Translations under genes and position numbers: made by a program
Source of the DNA: Desulfobulbaceae bacterium
Lineage (GTDB): Bacteria > Desulfobacterota > Desulfobulbia > Desulfobulbales > UBA5123
Direction of reading: 5' to 3'
DNA length: 10,806 bases
NCBI GenBank assembly: GCA_029865195.1
Contig: JAOUHH010000066.1
Location: 1 to 10,806, forward strand
Notes under the pieces: generated by a model
The model's database searches: none
What the model saw: only the letters and a program-made list of their open reading frames with translations
Told to the model about the DNA's origin: nothing
Part shown: one piece after another, positions 1-7,112 of the stretch
Numbering within the stretch: position 1 is the first letter of the stretch
Layout: every line of letters begins with the position of its first letter

Positions 1-520
1 AAGGGCCATGGCGAAACACCCGGCGAGAAAGATCAGGTCGCCCCGGTTGAAGGCCAGAGCCAGCAACAGGTGCCAGTCGCCCCGGAAGATGATCCACAGC
101 GCGCCAACCATCCCGAACAGCAGGGCCAGCAGTCTGGAGAGCCCAAGCCTCTCCCGCAGCAACAATGCCCCGTAAATTCCGGAGATCCCGGGAACCAGGG
201 TGAACAGGGCGCTGGTGTTGAGGGCCGAGGTGTAGCGCAGGGAGGCGAACATGCACCAGAAAAAGGCGACCAGCACGAAGCTGATCGCGGCATAGCCGCG
301 TAACCGTGCCGGCGAGGGCAGGGCAAGGGTGTGGCAGCGATGCACATGGGGGGCAAAGAGCACGGCCGCGCCGAGAAAACGGATCAGGGTCAGCACCGCC
401 GGATCCAGGCCGTCGGCAATGGCCTTGCCCACCACAAAGGAGGTGGAGACGAGGACGGCGGCCAGCACCATCAGCGCATGGACGCGCCAGAGCGGCATTG
501 TTTGGTGTTCTGCAGGCATT
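1..520 (-). CDS. EamA/DMT-family drug/metabolite transporter, C-terminus beyond the window
   Basis: An open frame runs from the ATG at 520 to the window edge without a stop, giving about 173 residues. The protein is very hydrophobic, with about five membrane segments visible. It begins MPAEHQTMPLWRVHALMVLA. It carries EamA-type features: a first helix ending in TSFVVGKAI, an LIRFLGAAVLF segment, the ALNTSALFTLVPGISGIYG stretch around residues 100-118, and a following LLLRERLG loop. Family members are usually close to 300 residues with two EamA repeats, so only the first repeat is present here. They sit in the inner membrane and export or exchange metabolites; the substrate cannot be read from sequence. 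The start at 520 is preferred over the in-frame ATG at 498, although neither has a strong ribosome site. It lies 39 bp downstream of the DOMON-like gene and is probably its operon partner. Confidence 0.85.
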
Positions 521-530
521 TGCTATCTCT

Positions 531-549
531 GCGGCCGGATGAAGGCCGC
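531..549 (-). other. Small intercistronic GC hairpin ahead of the transporter
   Basis: A perfect 6-bp inverted repeat (GCGGCC / GGCCGC) with a 7-nt loop fills the short gap between the DOMON-like stop and the transporter start. No U-run follows on the minus strand, so it is not an intrinsic terminator. It could modulate mRNA stability or transporter translation, but a stem this short may simply reflect GC-rich sequence. Confidence 0.3.
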
Positions 550-559
550 CAACGGTGTT

Positions 560-1087
560 TTATAAATGCAGCACAAAGCCGCGTCGATCATGGAAATCCG
601 GCTGGGCGGCCGGATGGGTCAGGGCCCAGAAGCTCCTCCGCCCTGATTGTTCCTGCAGCACCGCGCAGAGACCGGCCTCAATCGTGCCCGCGGCCGGCAA
701 CAGCCCGGCGGTCGGCAGCAGGACGGAGACGGCAACGGTATCGGCGGTTGTGGTGACGGTCACCGCCAGCTCTTTTACCGCCGGTTCCTCGCGCATCCCC
801 TGCCGATAATCGTCAAAGGCATAGAGATTCCAGTCGCCGGTCGGCGAGAGGTTGATCTCCCGATAGCCGGGACGTCCGGGCTCGCCGAAAAAACATTCGA
901 GACAGGTCGTCTCCCACAGCCGGTCCAGCCGCGACGGCATATCGCTTGCCGGGGGGATGAGCAGGGCGGCGAGATCGCCGGCAAGCAGATAGCTCAGAAA
1001 AAGCCCGTCCGGGCGTCGTTCGATCCCGGCGCGCAGCGTCACCGCCGGGGCCTCGGCAAAGGGGTGCAGTGGTTGCCACACGCTCAT
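560..1087 (-). CDS. DOMON-like domain protein
   Basis: This 175-residue protein lacks a signal peptide or membrane segment, so it is probably cytoplasmic. Its central block at residues 57-98 is the signature of the bacterial DOMON-like family: LWETTCLECFFG, then a REINLSPTGDWNLYAFDDYR stretch. A C-terminal HP..QPDFHDRRGFVL block (residues 158-173) also matches. DOMON-type beta-sandwiches bind haem or sugars, but the role of this short bacterial branch is not established. The start is well supported. The ATG at 1087 overlaps the TGA of the upstream kinase (ATGA), and a GGAGGG ribosome site lies at 1093-1098 inside the kinase 3' end with a 5-nt spacer. That arrangement predicts translational coupling to the kinase. 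Family assignment is confident; function is not. Confidence 0.85.
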   Translation of the reverse strand: MSVWQPLHPFAEAPAVTLRAGIERRPDGLFLSYLLAGDLAALLIPPASDMPSRLDRLWETTCLECFFGEPGRPGYREINLSPTGDWNLYAFDDYRQGMREEPAVKELAVTVTTTADTVAVSVLLPTAGLLPAAGTIEAGLCAVLQEQSGRRSFWALTHPAAQPDFHDRRGFVLHL

Positions 1088-2157
1088 CGTAGCCCTCCGG
1101 TCATGGCGCGGATTTCTTCTCCCTGCGCCTCGATGCTGGCAAGCAGGTGGAACTGCACCCTGGCCCGGCGGAGATTGTGTTCCTCGTCTCGGGCCTTGAA
1201 GTAGCGGTTGCCGGCCAGATAATCGGTATAGAAGCGCAGTCCCAGCTCAAAGGTGATGAGCCGTACGGCATCGTAGAAGAACAGAAGATCGTTATCGGTG
1301 AGAAAAGAGGCGCATTCGCCAAGATATCCGTCGATAATCGCCCGGCAGCATCCGAGGTCGAAAGTAACCGCCGCAAGATCGGGCGCTTCCTCGCCGGCCG
1401 GATTGCAGCAGGAACGGAGGCAATCCCCCAGATCATACTGGATGAGGCCGGGCTTGACGGTGTCGAGATCAACCATGCTCACCACCCGCCCGGACTCCTC
1501 GGCAAAGAGGAAGTTGTTGATCTTGGGGTCGCCGTGCATCACCCGGAGCGGCAACAACCCGCGCGCCTTTGCCTCTTCCAGGATCATCGCGGTCGGGCGG
1601 TGCGTTTCGATGACCTCCCGGCAGGAGGCATCAGTCAGCCGGGAGGTTTCGCTTACGGTGTCGTATGCGGTGAGGTATTGCGGGGTGACATGAAAGCCCG
1701 GCAGGGTGTCGTGCAGGCGGTTGGCATCAAGATCGCTCAGCAGGCGGTGAAAGCGGCCGAGGCCCCTGCCCACCTCGTGTGCCTCGGCCGGGGTGGTGAC
1801 GGTTTCGTAAACCCTGGTGCGGTCGATGAAACGGGCCATCCGCCAGCAAGCACCGTCGGCATCGATAAGGTAGTCGGCGCCCTGCCGGCAGGGGATCACC
1901 TCGGCCACCTGCCAACCGTCGGTCTCCGTCGCCTCCTGCAACCGCTTGTGCATGTGGTCTGTCACCAGCCGCAGATTGGTCATTACCAGGCCAGGGTCGG
2001 GAAACACGGCCGGGTTGAGCCGCTGGAGGATGTACCGTTGCGGGGTGTCCCGCATGGAAACCAGGAAGGTATCGTTGATGTTGCCGCCGCCGTACGGGCG
2101 GACGTCGGCGATCGCGCCACCGGTGCGAAACTGTGCCGCTGCTGCGTTTGCTTCCAT
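1084..2157 (-). CDS. APH-fold phosphotransferase, NahK-like (N-acetylhexosamine kinase type)
   Basis: A cytoplasmic kinase of 357 residues, the usual length for the family. The N-terminal RPYGGGNINDTFLV loop (residues 20-33) followed by YILQRLNPAVF is the nucleotide-binding start typical of NahK-like kinases. The catalytic loop HGDPKINNFLF is at 208-218, with D210 as predicted base. The metal-binding VDLDT is at 229-233, followed by the family-typical KPGLIQYDLGDCLRS. NahK enzymes phosphorylate GlcNAc/GalNAc at C1; the exact sugar or amino-alcohol substrate here is inferred only at family level. The frame is open upstream to 2463, but family similarity begins after 2157 and a GGAG lies 5 nt before that ATG, so the longer form is rejected. 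It is first in a leftward unit with the DOMON-like gene (4-nt overlap) and the EamA transporter, suggesting uptake or export plus phosphorylation of a small metabolite. Confidence 0.85.
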   Translation of the reverse strand: MEANAAAAQFRTGGAIADVRPYGGGNINDTFLVSMRDTPQRYILQRLNPAVFPDPGLVMTNLRLVTDHMHKRLQEATETDGWQVAEVIPCRQGADYLIDADGACWRMARFIDRTRVYETVTTPAEAHEVGRGLGRFHRLLSDLDANRLHDTLPGFHVTPQYLTAYDTVSETSRLTDASCREVIETHRPTAMILEEAKARGLLPLRVMHGDPKINNFLFAEESGRVVSMVDLDTVKPGLIQYDLGDCLRSCCNPAGEEAPDLAAVTFDLGCCRAIIDGYLGECASFLTDNDLLFFYDAVRLITFELGLRFYTDYLAGNRYFKARDEEHNLRRARVQFHLLASIEAQGEEIRAMTGGLR

Positions 2158-2270
2158 TGCTGCTCCGAATTGGTTTGCCGGCATCGTCGAGGGTATCGCC
2201 GCCAATTGTAAGGCCTTTCCGTAAAAACGCACCGGAAAAGAGCAAACCCGTCGCAGATCGTTCGCTTTCC

Positions 2271-2299
2271 TTGAAAGGCGGGATGCGTCAAGGTAGGAT
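2271..2299 (+). promoter_or_regulatory. Candidate sigma70 promoter for the Smr gene
   Basis: TTGAAA (2271-2276) and TAGGAT (2294-2299) are separated by exactly 17 bp, matching five and four of six consensus bases. Transcription would start near 2306, about 43 nt before the Smr ATG. It lies in the 191-bp divergent region between the kinase and Smr genes. No comparably good promoter was found for the leftward kinase unit in the same region. Prediction by eye only. Confidence 0.4.
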
Positions 2300-2348
2300 A
2301 GCGATACAGCAGCCAAGCCCCGATCAACCTTCTCCCCACCGGATTGCC

Positions 2349-2945
2349 ATGGGCCGACGACAGCAGAGTCAAAAACAGCGCCGGAAATGTCCTGATTTTC
2401 GCAAGGGCCGGTGTGCGGCGGGGCGGCCCATCCATCCATCTGCCGATTCCCCCCGGCCTTCAAATCTTTTGCGGAGCAAAAAGAAGATCCCGGTTCTCTC
2501 CGAACTCGAGGACCTGCGGGCCGCCTTCGGTGTCGACGAGGCGGCTCCCTCCTTTGCCGAGGCCATCGACCAGGCGTTGACCGAGCCAGAAGGGCGGCAG
2601 GCGATGGCGGAGCGGTTGGAGAACCTGCGGCGGGCCGAAGAAGGCAGGAAGCCCCGCTCGCTCAAACAGTATCCGGCCCCGGAAACGGAACTCGATCTGC
2701 ATGGGTGCACCGGTGTCGAAGCGGAGCGGTTGACCCACTCCTTCATTGCTGCCGCCCGGCAGAGGGGGGTGTTGACCATCCGGGTGATCACCGGCAAGGG
2801 GTTGCATTCCGAGGGGCCGGCGGTGTTGCCCGAGGTGGTAGAGCAACTCCTCACGGAACTGAAACGGCGGCAGGAGATATTTTCATTCCGGTGGGAGAGG
2901 AAGGCAAAGCAGAAAAGCGGGGCGGTTATCGTCTATCTGGCCTGA
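2349..2945 (+). CDS. Smr-domain protein (stand-alone Smr/MutS2 C-terminal type)
   Basis: This 198-residue protein has a basic, poorly conserved N-terminus (residues 1-46), a short charged helical linker, and a C-terminal Smr domain from about 110 to the end. The diagnostic motifs are LDLHG at 115-119 and ITGKGLHSEG at 147-156, with PEVVEQLL after it. The usual glycine-rich tail is replaced by KQKSGAVIVYLA. Stand-alone Smr proteins bind or cleave nucleic acid, with some acting on RNA in ribosome rescue or on branched DNA; which applies here is unknown. The start is uncertain: the ATG at 2349 lacks a clear ribosome site. An in-frame ATG at 2283 with AAGG just upstream would add 22 residues of low-complexity, unfamily-like sequence, and would overlap the predicted promoter. 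The gene converges with the histidine kinase. Confidence 0.85.
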   Translation: MGRRQQSQKQRRKCPDFRKGRCAAGRPIHPSADSPRPSNLLRSKKKIPVLSELEDLRAAFGVDEAAPSFAEAIDQALTEPEGRQAMAERLENLRRAEEGRKPRSLKQYPAPETELDLHGCTGVEAERLTHSFIAAARQRGVLTIRVITGKGLHSEGPAVLPEVVEQLLTELKRRQEIFSFRWERKAKQKSGAVIVYLA

Positions 2946-2955
2946 CGCGTCAGGC
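2940..2955. repeat. 16-bp perfect palindrome spanning the Smr stop codon
   Basis: GCCTGACGCGTCAGGC is an exact palindrome and contains the Smr TGA (2943-2945). It could form a 6-bp stem with a CGCG loop in transcripts from either strand, in the 78-bp gap between the convergent Smr and histidine-kinase genes. There is no U-run on either side, so at best it is a weak bidirectional 3'-end hairpin. Confidence 0.35.
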
Positions 2956-3023
2956 ACCCAGCAAACCTCGGTGTTACTCCGCCTGGCCGCCTCCCGGGAG
3001 TTAGCGCCCTATCTGCCTGCCGG

Positions 3024-4910
3024 TCAGGTCGGCAACGGATCGTCGTCACCGGTTGCATCGGCCTCTTGCCGCAGCGGTGCCGTCATCGTCAACCTGGTGC
3101 CGCTGCCGGGCGTGGAGGCGATCTCCAGGGCGCCGCCGAGCAGGGAGAGCCGCTCGCGGATGCTGAACAGCCCAAAGCCTGGGGCGTGGCCGGGGTGATT
3201 ATCCTGTGGCGCCGGGGCAAAACCGCAACCGTCGTCAACGATGTCGATGCGGATTGTCGTCTCCACCCGCCGGATGCCGATGGTTACCCGTTGGGCGCCG
3301 GCATGCTTCAGAACGTTGTTCAAGGCCTCCTGCACCGCTCGGAACAGTATCCCCCGCAAGACCGTATCAATGGGTTTTTCGTTGCCGTCATCCTCGACCC
3401 AGCAGATGATTCGGTTGCGTCCCTGAAACTGCTCGGCCAGCCAGATGATTGCTGCTTCGAGGCCGATATCATAGAGGATGGGCGGGCTAAGTTCGAAGGT
3501 TAGGTTTCTGGTTTCCTTGATGGTGGTCGCGAGTAATTCGTCGAAGGAGCGAAGTTGTGCCAGGGTCTCGGCCTGGGGGGTGGCCTTCATCAGGGTGCCG
3601 AGCTTCAATTTGAGCACCGACAGGTTCTGGCCCAGTTGTTCATGCAGATCGTTGGCGATGGCCCGGCGCGTCTCATCTTCGGCCTGCGAAAGGCGTGCGG
3701 CCAGCGAGCGTAATTGCCGCTGGTAGGAGAGGAGCTTTTCCTCCGCCAGTTTGCGGGTGGTGATGTCCCGGCTGTTGATGACGAAGGCGGCGGGCGGCAG
3801 AAGGTCTGCAATGCGTTGCCCCACGGCCTCAAGGATACGCCAGTAGCCGTCGCCGTGTTGACAGCGCATCTCGAAGGTTTCCGTGGTGCCGGGCTGCGCC
3901 GCCAACCGTGCCAGGATGGCGCTGACCCGGTTTCGATCATCCGGGTGCAACATCTCGATCAGCGGCTGATTGGCAATCATCGGCGATTTGCGACCGAGAA
4001 CCCGCTGCAGGGAGGGGCTCTCGAAGACCGTTAGCCCGTCCTGATCGAGAACGGTGATGATGTCCAGCGCATTCTCAATCAGGGAGCGGAAATGTGCCTC
4101 GCTGCGGCGGAGTGCTTCCGCGCCTTGCTGGCGGGCGAGATTGCGTTTGTGCATGCCGGCAAAGGCGAAACCGATCCCCACCAGAACCAGCAGCCAGAGG
4201 GTAAGATGCGCGGCCCAGATGCCGAGGGTATGTTTTCTGGTTGCCTCGATAAACGGCGCCATGGGGACCGTGATGCTGAGGCCGCCCATGACGTCGCCGG
4301 ACTTAACGCCCTCCCCGGAATGGCAGGCGGTCAGGCAGTCAGGTTCGGCAATCACCGGCCGGATCAGCCGCATCAGCGGCGCTCCGGCATCCTTGATCAG
4401 TTCGCTTTTTTCAGTGGCGCCGCCGATGAAATCTTGCAGGGCCTTCTTTTCCCACGGGTCGGCGCTGTTTTCCGGATTGATTGGGCGCAGGCTGGTCACC
4501 CGTCCGTACGGGTGCTTGGCATGCTGCGGGGTGGCATCCGCATACAGCTGGCGAATCATGTAGGCGGGGTTGATCTGGGTAAGGCGCCGGCCGGAGGGGG
4601 TGACGATATCCCGCTCCGGGAAATGCTCGGGTTGCAGATAGGGGTTGGGTTGGGTTTTTTCCGTGACCGGCGCATACAACGTCCCATGGTGGGTCATCCA
4701 TTGCCGGAAGAGAATGTCTTTCTCGAGATGGGTCCGGGCGACATTGAGGACGATGGCCTCCGTTTCCTGGCGATGCTGATACAGGCTTCCGTTCAGGGAG
4801 AGTAAAACGATCAGCGTCCAGGCCACGGCCACGGCCAGCCCGGCGGCCAACAACGTTGGATGTCTTTTCTGGTTGATGTTGTCCTGCGGCATCGGTGGGT
4901 TCCGGCTCAT
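3024..4910 (-). CDS. DUF3365 (Tll0287-like) haem-sensor histidine kinase with PAS domain, NarL/HisKA_3 type
   Basis: An inner-membrane sensor kinase of 628 residues. Domains in order: membrane helix 1 (about 18-40); periplasmic DUF3365 domain (about 45-218) with INPAYMIRQL, LRPINPENSADPWE and a GDVMGGLSITVP block; membrane helix 2 (about 229-253); PAS (about 268-390); HisKA_3 with the predicted phospho-acceptor H423 in NDLHEQLGQ; and HATPase_c with the N-box EALNNVLKHA (528-537), DDGCGF (559-564) and GFGLFSIRERL. Family members bind c-type haem or small ligands. Here the motif is C192-LTA-CH197, a CX3CH instead of CXXCH. The output partner should be a LuxR/NarL-type response regulator, but none lies in the window. 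The ATG at 4910 has no ribosome site: a terminator U-run ends 4 nt away. An in-frame ATG at 4892, with GGAA 7 nt before it, may be the real start (622 aa). Confidence 0.92.
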   Translation of the reverse strand: MSRNPPMPQDNINQKRHPTLLAAGLAVAVAWTLIVLLSLNGSLYQHRQETEAIVLNVARTHLEKDILFRQWMTHHGTLYAPVTEKTQPNPYLQPEHFPERDIVTPSGRRLTQINPAYMIRQLYADATPQHAKHPYGRVTSLRPINPENSADPWEKKALQDFIGGATEKSELIKDAGAPLMRLIRPVIAEPDCLTACHSGEGVKSGDVMGGLSITVPMAPFIEATRKHTLGIWAAHLTLWLLVLVGIGFAFAGMHKRNLARQQGAEALRRSEAHFRSLIENALDIITVLDQDGLTVFESPSLQRVLGRKSPMIANQPLIEMLHPDDRNRVSAILARLAAQPGTTETFEMRCQHGDGYWRILEAVGQRIADLLPPAAFVINSRDITTRKLAEEKLLSYQRQLRSLAARLSQAEDETRRAIANDLHEQLGQNLSVLKLKLGTLMKATPQAETLAQLRSFDELLATTIKETRNLTFELSPPILYDIGLEAAIIWLAEQFQGRNRIICWVEDDGNEKPIDTVLRGILFRAVQEALNNVLKHAGAQRVTIGIRRVETTIRIDIVDDGCGFAPAPQDNHPGHAPGFGLFSIRERLSLLGGALEIASTPGSGTRLTMTAPLRQEADATGDDDPLPT

Positions 4911-4914
4911 GGAT

Positions 4915-4970
4915 AAAAAAAATCAGCCAATGGGGGGATGGCAGCCTTGACGTCCCCCCATTGGCTGATT
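4915..4970 (-). terminator. Strong intrinsic terminator or attenuator between diguanylate cyclase and kinase
   Basis: On the minus strand a perfect 18-bp stem (4970-4953 pairing with 4938-4921) with a 14-nt loop is followed directly by eight U residues (4922-4915). This is a textbook rho-independent terminator for the diguanylate cyclase, whose stop is at 5016-5018. It ends 4 nt before the ATG of the downstream kinase. Plus-strand transcripts would have no U-run after the hairpin. An 8-nt segment at 5000-5007 is complementary to part of the stem (4951-4958), so a competing structure is possible. Confidence 0.9.
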
Positions 4971-5015
4971 GCTGTGCAAGGAAAGATTGGTTCGGAGGTG
5001 GGGGACGGCCGCTAA

Positions 5016-6950
5016 TCAGTAGGTTTGCTGGGTCCACATGTCCGGGCGGAAGCAGAGGGCGCGATTGCGCCCCTCGTCCTTGGCCCGGTAGAGGGCGACA
5101 TCGGCAAACTTGATCGCCTCCCAGAACCCTTCGGTATCGGTGGGATACTCGCAATAACCGATACTCACCGTCTTCTTAAGGGTGCCGCCGTCAGGCAACT
5201 TGATGGAGGTTTGTTCCATGGTCTGCCTGACCCGTTCGGCAAGTTCGCATACCTCCTCGCGGCCCTTGATGTCGATGAGCAGCACCAGGAACTCCTCGCC
5301 GCCGAAACGGATCACCATGTCGGAAGCGCGAACGCAACTTTTGAGGATATCGGCGATCTTGATGATCACCGCGTCCCCGGCCTCGTGGCCATGGGTGTCG
5401 TTCACCTCCTTGAAGAAATCCATGTCGCACATCATCACCCCGACCTTGGACTGGCGGCGTTTGCAGTTGGCGATCAGGGTATCGACATAGGATTCCAGGA
5501 AGCGGCGGTTGTAGAGGTCGGTCATCGGGTCTTTGAGGGTGGTCTCCTTGAGCACCATGGCAAAACGCTTGGCCTCGACCACCGGCGTCGCCTCCTTGAT
5601 GTAACGCATCGCCCACTTGACCGAATCCTCGAACCTCTCAAGCTCGGCCGGCGTGCCGCTGGCGTCACGCAGGAACTGGACAATGGCGATTACCCGCCCG
5701 CCGGCGATCATCGGTACGCAATGGTGCACGTATTTGCCGCTGAACGGGAAATGTTTGCAAATTTCAGGATGCTGGGTGAAGGAGATCGGATGCCCGGTCC
5801 GTTTGGCGCGACAGAGATTGACATCGGCAACCACCTCGTCGGCGCAGAGCAGTTCATGGTCGGTGGCATAGGCCACGGCCATTTTCTTGCTGTTGCCCTG
5901 CAACTCGTAGATAATCAGTTTGTCGAATTGATACCTTTCATGGAGCAATTGCGCGAGTCGGCGGTGGACATCGGTGGTGGTTTCCTCTTCCTCGATAATC
6001 GCCTTGAAGCTGTTCAGACTGAAGATGTTGTCCACCAGCTTGTTCAGTTGGATAGCCAGTTGCCCCACCTCGTCGTTGGTCTTGACGTTTATCTGGTGGG
6101 TCAGCCTTCCCTTGCCCTTGGCGATGCCCTTGATGTTTTCCAGGATGTCCTTGAGGGGCCGGACGATCAACAGGATATAGAGCATGGTGCCAAGGCTCAA
6201 GATGATCGCCGCCACCAGGCTGATAATGATGGAATCGCGTCTGGAGTCATGGATGATGACGCCTGAGTCCCTGACCATGGAGTTGTGTCGGGTGTTGACC
6301 AGCACGGTGAATCTCGTCACCAGGTCATACACTTCATCCATGCTGCCGAGCAGATCCTCCAGGGCCTTGGCCTCGTCGTCCTTGCCGCCGTTGTTGAAGA
6401 TGATTTCGCTGAAGCGGGCAAAGTCGGCGTCGAGGGTGTCGAGTTCCTGACTGATTTCCGCAAGCGACTCGGATACCTCTGTGTCCCGTGTCGCCGGTTC
6501 CACTGTGAAGACGTCCAGCGTTTCGTTGGAGATTCGCGCCACATCATGCACCTTGCCACCCGATCGCAGGGCGGTAATCATCCGTTTGAAATCATCCAGC
6601 CGCTGCCGGTTGAGGAGGATGGCTTGATTGACAGCGGGGCTCTGGTGGTCCGGTTGCTCCAGGATGTGCATGAGGGAGATCTTGAAGCCGTTCAGTTGCC
6701 GCAGGATATACTGGCTGACCTTATACTGTGGCATACTGACCGCCTGCAGTTCATGCAGATGTTTGTCGACCTTCTGCAGGGCCAGGGTGTGCTGGATGGA
6801 AACGAGGCTGAAACCGAGGAGGGAGATCACCAGCATTCCGATCAGCTTGCCGGTGATGCTGGTTTTGAAGCACAAGCCTAGCAGCGGGCATTCAACAAAC
6901 TTGTACAGTTTCTGGGAAAAAGTTTCTTCGGCGTTGTTGGCGTCGGACAT
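5016..6950 (-). CDS. Membrane diguanylate cyclase (4-helix sensor, HAMP, GAF-like, GGDEF)
   Basis: A 644-residue inner-membrane enzyme that makes cyclic di-GMP from two GTP. Layout: short cytoplasmic N-terminus; membrane helix 1 (about 33-53); extracytoplasmic helical sensor region (about 55-238); membrane helix 2 (about 240-262); HAMP (263-312); GAF-like domain (about 325-455); GGDEF (about 470-635). The active-site motif is GGEEF at 550-554, preceded by DPMTDLYNRRFLE. An inhibitory-site RASD (541-544) lies five residues before it, so product inhibition is predicted. Four cysteines in the GAF-like segment (C369, C380, C398, C411) and nearby histidines could bind a metal, cluster or haem. The ATG at 6950 is the plausible start, with a weak GGGA about 9 nt upstream. 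The neighbouring genes on the same strand are an unrecognised protein upstream and the DUF3365 kinase downstream, beyond a terminator. Confidence 0.93.
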   Translation of the reverse strand: MSDANNAEETFSQKLYKFVECPLLGLCFKTSITGKLIGMLVISLLGFSLVSIQHTLALQKVDKHLHELQAVSMPQYKVSQYILRQLNGFKISLMHILEQPDHQSPAVNQAILLNRQRLDDFKRMITALRSGGKVHDVARISNETLDVFTVEPATRDTEVSESLAEISQELDTLDADFARFSEIIFNNGGKDDEAKALEDLLGSMDEVYDLVTRFTVLVNTRHNSMVRDSGVIIHDSRRDSIIISLVAAIILSLGTMLYILLIVRPLKDILENIKGIAKGKGRLTHQINVKTNDEVGQLAIQLNKLVDNIFSLNSFKAIIEEEETTTDVHRRLAQLLHERYQFDKLIIYELQGNSKKMAVAYATDHELLCADEVVADVNLCRAKRTGHPISFTQHPEICKHFPFSGKYVHHCVPMIAGGRVIAIVQFLRDASGTPAELERFEDSVKWAMRYIKEATPVVEAKRFAMVLKETTLKDPMTDLYNRRFLESYVDTLIANCKRRQSKVGVMMCDMDFFKEVNDTHGHEAGDAVIIKIADILKSCVRASDMVIRFGGEEFLVLLIDIKGREEVCELAERVRQTMEQTSIKLPDGGTLKKTVSIGYCEYPTDTEGFWEAIKFADVALYRAKDEGRNRALCFRPDMWTQQTY

Positions 6951-7020
6951 ATCGATAAATCCCGATTAGGTAATGAACGATAGGGCATAAGAAGGTTCGC
7001 CACAGCATACGCTAAGATAT

Positions 7021-7060
7021 TACATAGATTGGGCGCATTGGAAAGGCAAAATATATTTTT
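7021..7060 (-). promoter_or_regulatory. Candidate promoter of the diguanylate cyclase with AT-rich upstream element
   Basis: On the minus strand TTGCCT (7049-7044) and TATGTA (7026-7021) are 17 bp apart. They are preceded by and overlap AAAATATATTTT (7059-7048), an AT island in GC-rich DNA that resembles an RNA polymerase UP element. The predicted start would leave a leader of about 64 nt before the ATG at 6950. The -10 match is poor, so confidence is low. The rest of this 162-bp gap shows no gene. Confidence 0.3.
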
Positions 7061-7112
7061 CAGCCGCGCCGCTCCGTCGTCACTCGGCGAGGCCCCTTGC
7101 CGGGCCGGACAA

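Noticed and set aside
1147..2211. 354-codon open frame on the plus strand opposite the NahK-like kinase
   Set aside because: It is antisense to a gene with full family motifs, has no recognisable domain or ribosome site, and arises from GC-rich codon bias.
2158..2463. 102-residue N-terminal extension of the kinase frame
   Set aside because: It has no family similarity, would cover the Smr start and promoter region, and the ATG at 2157 has a proper GGAG ribosome site.
4921..4970. The 18-bp inverted repeat as the end of an insertion sequence or MITE
   Set aside because: It is followed by an 8-U run on the strand of the upstream gene and sits just after its stop, which a terminator explains; no target duplication or transposase was seen.
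5025..6266. 413-codon open frame on the plus strand opposite the diguanylate cyclase
   Set aside because: It mirrors a confidently identified GGDEF gene; its translation shows no family features and is rich in residues expected from antisense codons.
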